The notes under the pieces: generated by a model | What the model was told of the DNA's origin: nothing | Databases searched by the model: none | Seen by the model: the letters and a program-made list of their open reading frames with translations, nothing else | DNA from: Channa striata | Lineage: Eukaryota > Chordata > Actinopteri > Anabantiformes > Channidae | Length of the DNA: 64,000 nt | Assembly (NCBI GenBank): GCA_033026295.1 | Contig: CM065176.1 | Coordinates: 8,659,945-8,723,944 of the forward strand | Direction of reading: 5' to 3' | Made by a program: the position numbers and the translations under genes | In this document: positions 59,901-64,000 of the stretch, one piece after another | Position numbering within the stretch: position 1 is the first letter of the stretch | How the letters are laid out: every line of letters starts with the position of its first letter

Positions 59901-62900
59901 CATTTGTCAATTCTGGGCTCGGCACGGCACAAGGGAGTCTGAGAGTATAGATTTTCACCTGAGTGTGTCGGCTGTGTTCCCCCCCCGCCCAGGGACTCTT
60001 TGTTAGAGGTGTGCGGACTCATTCACGCTGCAAACGGGGGGATCCATCTGGCCGTAATCAAGCGGCGGACTGCTGAATGAACTGAAAGATTGAAGTCATG
60101 AAAGAATGAGGTCTATGGAGGATTTTTGAAGGGGAGGCAGGAACTGAAACACTCACTGACTGTGAGAGTAAAAACTATATAATCTCAGAAACAGTATTTT
60201 TCATTTTTGTCACAACCAGTGGCATTTGGTCACTCCTGCCGCCCCGGGCTAAAAAAGCTGACAGAGGCGGGCGAAACAAACACCCCCACCCTTCCCTCCT
60301 CTCCTCAGTTTTTCTAATTTCTAGTGTGCGCTGGTTCCTGGTAGCTGGCTGACATGTAGCATTCACACGCACGGCTACAAAAATCAGACCCAGCAGTAGC
60401 TGCCCGTGGAGTGATACACTGTGAGAGAGGGTCAGAGTTCAGAGTTCAACCAAAACAGAGACAGTCAGTTTATTTCCCGGTGCAGAGGAATTAATATTGT
60501 GTTTAAGATGATGTGTAACGTAATTCAAGTGGAAACTAAAGTCTCTTTAGTACCTGAGGTGGACACATTTAGGAGAAGCAGGTGTTTCTGATTATTGATC
60601 AGCTGCTTTCGGTCCCTTTGGGAGTCGACGCAGCGCAACATTATTGGATAAAATGAAAAAAATATATATATTAGTCATAGACCATGTGTTGTTTTTGGGA
60701 TGGGGGTCCAGACTTTTGCCTCTCTTGTCACCACACCTCTGATTGTGACACTGTAGTACAGACACTGAAATGACATTCTCTTTCTAGCTGCTTGTGCACG
60801 CAGAACGCGGGGACCTCACATTAACACTGCCTCCCTGGAGCTGCCCTGTTCTCCGCTGCCTATTAGTACAGGACCTGTAAGGAAGCTGTTGGTGGCGCCC
60901 ACAGCTTTCGCTCTAAGCATCTGTCAGGTGCTCGTACACGGCAGTGAACGATGCTACTGGCCATTAAAAAGTGGACAGGATCAACCGCATAGACGGACGA
61001 CGAGGTCGAACGTTTTCCCAGGGCGTACGCATGCGTGTGTAGTTGCAGGTGTCCGTGTAGACCTGTGCTGTTAGTGTGCGACAATGGCTGCCAACACCAG
61101 CCCTCTAATTGGCAACGGATCCTCGTCTCTTTTTGAATCTCTGAGAGAAGAGACAGCCATTAGCCGTGTGTCCGTCAGAGCCACGCTTCAGCGGGAGCGG
61201 TGAAGCCTCGAGTCGTCACCTCCTCACACCGAGGCTCTTGCACCTCTCACTGATGTCAGGGAGAGTCACTGTCACTGCCCTCATCCCTGTGGGTTCCCAC
61301 CGGCCCTCCACTCTGGAGACGCGGCGAGTACAAGTTTCTAACTTCACCCAAGTGTCATGGCATGACTCCCCTCTGTGTTAGCCTCAGTGAGTTACACCGT
61401 CAGAGAAAAACAAGTCAAGTAGAACTTCAGCCAATGTGCTCAACTCTTACAAATTCCAACAAAATAGTTTCAGTTTCGTTTCTGTGGTCTTACAATAAAA
61501 GGTTCGAAGGACACAACAAAAAGTCACTCAAAAAAGCTTTGATATATTCTTAATCTTTAACCGTCATCTGAGCTGAAGAGTAAAGTATGTCTACAGTAAA
61601 CTGCCTGCGACGCCACTGTGTGCTGTTACAGCACAGCATTTACAAACTGTCTATACCAAACTTTAAAAAATGGAAAATAAATGATACGTTAATAGGAACT
61701 GTTATTCCCTGGTTTAATTCTTCCTCCTGGCTGCGGTCTTTCAGTTTGGAGTTTGCATGTTCTGCCTGTGCTTGTGTGGGTTTCCTCTCATGCGTGTTAG
61801 GTAACTGGTGACTTGAAATTGCCCGTGGGTGTGAAAGCGAGTGTTCCCACTAGTCTGTCTGTGTGTGTCCCTTTGTGCTGGCCCTGAGATGGAATGGAGA
61901 CCGGCCCCGGGTGTAACAGCTGGAATAGGCTACAGCACCCTGTGATCTGATCAGGATAAAGGATTAAAGATAATAAGTTATCACAATATTAATGTGCAAC
62001 TAAATCTGCCTTTAACTTATGAACTTTGGAAACGGTTTAAAGACCGTTGCTCACTGCAAACAGTCATCTGGAACTGGGCCTGTAGTCATGTGCTTGCGTT
62101 CAGGTTCACTTTGAGTATTGGGACCCTCGAATAGCTGCTTGCAAGTCTAGTTTACACGGACTCTGAGGTTTTGCTCTGTGATGGCACCAAACACTGAGCA
62201 TTTCCTGTCCACTGTTTCAGAGGTTGTCAGTGGCTCTTTTCGGGTCTGTGACGCTATGTCCTACACTACAAATACAACACAAGACCTGTATCAGTCCTGC
62301 TTCAGCTGTTGTAGACTTTTACTGCAAATAATCATTTTACTACATTGTCATTTCTTTTCGTGCTTCTGGACTTTGAGGTTCCACAAACATGCAAAATTAC
62401 TCATGCATTTGAAGAATCCAGCAACCAGATAAGGGTTTTAATTTTATTTCTATAAATGTGGACTGTGTTGCAATCTAGTGAATGGCTCTTACAATGGGAA
62501 TTTATCACCAAAGAGTCTTTTATTGAGGCTCCGTTGATCCAGAATTGAGGTTATCACTCTTTTTTTGTCTTAAATAAGATCCACGTGATGGAACGATGTT
62601 CTCGTTGGCCCAGAGCCCCGTCTTTCCACCTCAGGCCCATCTTTCATGTCCTACTTCATAAGTGTTTGGTATTTTAAAGGTGAGCGGCTTTGGTGCAGAG
62701 CTAAAACTGAGGGGGATCTATATCAAAGGCGAACTGAATCCCTGAAGTCTGAGCCCTATTTATGGAGTTAACCCCCTGCCAGACGGACACAAACGTAAAG
62801 CAAAGCACAAACTGACGTTTATAAAGGGGGATGACGGAGAAAGGAAGGGAGGGAGAGAGAAAAAGTGCAAGAGCAGAAGAGAAAAGGAAAACAAGCGCAA

Positions 62901-63550
62901 GACGCGAAGCAAAGTCACACAAACGCAAACACATTATGTCAAGCAGTAGCTCAGAACGAGTCTCTCGGCAATTTCAAGTTAATCATTCCTCCCCTGCAGC
63001 AAATATACACAGTCTGGAGCCACCATGTAAAAATAGGTTCCACGTGCTTATCCCAAGCTAGCGGTGTGTATCCAGCGTGTATTCTCAGACATGCCCTGAC
63101 TAGCAATTACTTCTGCTCCAGTACACGATAAAAGTAAGAGCTCTCAAATTGCCATGGCCCAGCCTGTCAACCTGCCTCAGCGGCCACCCACTTTTATCAC
63201 CTGCCTGTCAGACAAGATATTCCCGGAAGATTATTGTGGAGTTTGATGAAAAATGGTTGAAATGTTTGTGGAGATATGCAGAGAAACCAGTCGTGCACCT
63301 TCATGCATTTCCTGAGAGCAGCCGTCAGGGCCACGGCGATTAGACGCAGGTGGTTTTGGCATAAAAGTGCTCGATGAAAAGCGACGCGTCTTACCCCGTA
63401 CACGTGCTTTGCCCCCGCCTTAGCCGCGAACATGGATAGGATGCCCGTCCCGCTTCCAACGTCCAGCACTATTTTGTCCTTGAAGACGTGCTTGTTGTGG
63501 TACATGGAGTTCCTGTAGGTGAGGGTCCTCACTTCGTCTTTCAGCATCTC
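47901..63550 (-). CDS. prmt8: PRMT8, type I protein arginine methyltransferase (5' end outside window)
   Basis: PRMT8 transfers methyl groups from S-adenosylmethionine to arginines (asymmetric dimethylation). In mammals it is brain-enriched and anchored to the plasma membrane by N-terminal myristoylation. Eight minus-strand exons join without frame error into 307 residues plus stop: 63395-63550, 57567-57630, 56633-56775, 55805-55892, 54530-54645, 51341-51491, 48362-48483, 47901-47984. Seen in order: motif I VLDVGSGTG, the double-E loop [34 protein letters not shown], the substrate-site YTHW loop, and C-terminal GQLCE...DYKMR. The form MYHNKHVFKDK with [17 protein letters not shown] fits PRMT8 rather than PRMT1. 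About 85 N-terminal residues, including the myristoylated part, lie beyond position 64000. It could be either teleost copy (prmt8a or prmt8b). Confidence 0.94.
48362..48483 (-). CDS. prmt8: prmt8 exon, THW loop
   Basis: Encodes [21 protein letters not shown], then VRRGEEITGSIAMKPNEKNI. The THW loop shapes the substrate arginine pocket and is intact. The acceptor tgccag follows a TG-rich tract (CA repeat on the plus strand at about 48489-48507). Donor aacatc|gtgagt. Confidence 0.95.
48489..48507. repeat. Short (CA)n at prmt8 splice acceptor
   Basis: About nine CA units start five bases upstream (transcript sense) of the THW-exon boundary. On the transcript they form a UG tract next to the acceptor AG. 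Confidence 0.85.
48508..51334 (-). other. prmt8: prmt8 intron before THW exon
   Basis: A 2.85-kb intron. I see no other gene. A C-run occurs at about 49425-49434. The stretch 50,600-50,950 lacks obvious repeats and has many TAAT/ATTA cores, but no conclusion can be drawn from one genome. Confidence 0.6.
51341..51491 (-). CDS. prmt8: prmt8 exon, beta-barrel part
   Basis: Encodes EVDIYTVKTEDLSFTSSFCL, then QIQRNDYIHALVTYFNIEFT and KCHKKTGFST. Acceptor cttccag|gaag, donor accg|gtaaga. Confidence 0.95.
51492..54529 (-). other. prmt8: prmt8 intron before barrel exon
   Basis: A 3.0-kb intron with no recognised gene or repeat family. It contains a T-run at 53636-53649. The region 54,125-54,360 begins with ttaaagggcgac, a style of end seen in fish MITEs, but I found no matching opposite end. 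Confidence 0.6.
54530..54645 (-). CDS. prmt8: prmt8 exon, dimerisation-arm region
   Basis: Encodes [20 protein letters not shown], then PLVDVVDPKQVVTNSCLVK (the first Trp codon is split across the junction). In type I PRMTs this region contains the helical arm that contacts the partner subunit. Acceptor gaccag|ggtgg, donor gtcaag|gttagt. Confidence 0.95.
55805..55892 (-). CDS. prmt8: prmt8 exon, [10 protein letters not shown] block
   Basis: Encodes [20 protein letters not shown] followed by RQYKDFKIH plus one base that starts the next Trp. Acceptor caaacag|aaa, donor cact|gtaagt. Confidence 0.95.
56633..56775 (-). CDS. prmt8: prmt8 exon, catalytic double-E loop
   Basis: Encodes V-ITIFRGKVEEVELPVEKVDI, then [20 protein letters not shown] and ARDKWL. 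The two catalytic glutamates are those of SEWMGY and YESM. Acceptor gtttcag|tgatc, donor ctg|gtatga. Confidence 0.96.
57567..57630 (-). CDS. prmt8: prmt8 exon, post-I motif
   Basis: A 64-nt exon encoding IECSSISEYSERIIKSNHLD plus Ser. The Glu of IECS is the expected SAM-ribose-binding acid. Acceptor ctgccag|att, donor agcg|gtaaga. Confidence 0.94.
58705..59693 (+). mobile_element. Pogo-like (Tc1/mariner superfamily) element remnant
   Basis: The left end taccgtatttttcggaccat and the reverse complement of the right end, taccgtaaattctggactat, form imperfect terminal inverted repeats with TA at each edge. Inside, plus-strand sequence near 58948-59012 reads as FYDAAFNLK and, after a one-base frameshift, IDLAIREGNR. 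This resembles the helix-turn-helix start of pogo/CENP-B-type transposases. The rest of the transposase is absent. Internal diverged copies of caggaggaaga occur at about 59030, 59167 and 59205. Confidence 0.6.
61735..61990 (+). repeat. Teleost interspersed repeat, third copy
   Basis: Contains ggagtttgcatgttctgcct, a ctggccctgagatggaatgg segment and gtgatctgatcaggataaag, in the same order as the copy at 20380-20655. It lies in the antisense direction relative to prmt8 within its large intron. Confidence 0.7.
63395..63550 (-). CDS. prmt8: prmt8 exon, SAM-binding motif I
   Basis: Encodes 52 residues from EMLKDEVRTLTYRNSMYHNK to AKAGAKHVYG with phase 0 at both ends. VLDVGSGTG is the glycine-rich SAM-binding loop. 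Acceptor gaaccag|gag, donor acggg|gtaaga. No further upstream exon could be found before the window ends. Confidence 0.95.
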
Positions 63551-64000
63551 CTGGTTCAGTACAAAGCAAATAATATCAGGAAGATGCTGACACAGCTGAC
63601 CCCCCCAGAAGAGTGATAATTGCAGCTTTTTGCAGTGCAAACATTGGCTGGACACGGAGGGTCTGGATTCGCTGTGACATCAGCACTGAACCAGCAAGAA
63701 ATCACCAAACAGGCTTCACCCAACGTCACTTCATTTTATTTTAAATGTGGTTCTACATCCGGATCCTCAGACTCAGCTTGTCTGCACCTCTTTGCTTCCC
63801 GCTCACCGTGTTCACGCACCGTGAATGAGGAGAAAATATAAAAATGACAAAAATATACCTGACCTACATTCCAAAAATATATAAAAAAAAAACATCTCTA
63901 AGGTCACAGTAAAAAGATGCTCTTTTTATACAGTCTCTAATATGTTTTCCTCCTCAGTTTAGAATGCAGCTGAGGTAACCACGCAGAAAGACAAAAATGT
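63551..64000 (-). other. prmt8: prmt8 upstream intron (start)
   Basis: I searched the minus strand for the exon that should precede EMLKDE (a YYFDSYAHFGIHE-type segment in this family) and did not find it, so this stretch is taken as intron running off the window. Confidence 0.6.

Larger units (their letters stand above)
57631..63394 (-). other. prmt8: prmt8 5.8-kb intron
   Basis: The largest intron in view. It contains a pogo-like DNA transposon remnant (58705-59693) and a common teleost repeat (61735-61990). A C-run lies at about 59980-59987. No nested gene was recognised. Confidence 0.7.

Noticed and set aside
1..64000. CRISPR arrays, bacterial operons, phage or a novel prokaryotic-type system
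   Set aside because: Introns, splice sites and fish repeats show vertebrate nuclear DNA. No regularly spaced repeats with unique spacers were seen.

Overview
The window looks like nuclear genomic DNA of a ray-finned (teleost) fish. Two intron-containing vertebrate genes have GT/AG splice sites, the intergenic DNA is AT-rich, and there are long CA/GT microsatellites. The repeats are of teleost type: L2/Rex1-like LINE remnants, tRNA-derived SINEs, a BEL/Pao retrotransposon remnant and short DNA transposons. The species cannot be named from the sequence. There is no operon, CRISPR array, rRNA or free-standing tRNA gene. || Layout. Positions 1-31.4 kb are a gene-poor flank. It holds a minus-strand LINE remnant (5.6-8.1 kb) interrupted by a tRNA-derived SINE, a second SINE (9.0-9.2 kb), a decayed BEL/Pao element (17.8-20.1 kb) with a 90-bp tandem repeat in its gag-like part, an (AC)41 microsatellite (23.1 kb), and a plus-strand LINE (23.4-25.6 kb) that keeps endonuclease and C-terminal pieces but has lost the reverse transcriptase. 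A CpG-rich putative promoter with a perfect-consensus RFX X-box lies at 31.44-31.65 kb. || From 31.6 to 46.1 kb on the plus strand is cracr2a (EFCAB4B/Rab46). All 17 coding exons can be spliced by eye into a 725-residue frame: two EF-hands, a coiled coil, a proline/acidic linker and a complete C-terminal Rab GTPase ending in Cys-Cys. From 63.55 to 47.90 kb on the minus strand are the last eight coding exons of prmt8, a type I protein arginine methyltransferase. They give 307 residues from the start of the SAM-binding core to the stop. The N-terminal exons lie beyond the right edge. || The two genes converge tail to tail, the arrangement I recall for PRMT8 and CRACR2A on human 12p13, so the pair looks like conserved synteny. 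Their best poly(A) signal candidates face each other within about 50 bp near 46.1 kb. Nothing suggests they act in one pathway. CRACR2A works in calcium and vesicle signalling, PRMT8 in neuronal plasma-membrane arginine methylation. || I found no wholly new biological system. The more notable observations are the X-box at the cracr2a promoter, overlapping upstream ORFs in its leader, an in-frame stop just inside intron 10 that could yield a Rab-less short form, a TTAA-flanked MITE inside the cracr2a 3'UTR, a G-run cluster predicted in the prmt8 3'UTR, a mariner-like MITE in an intron, and a pogo-like element with a decayed transposase start in a prmt8 intron.
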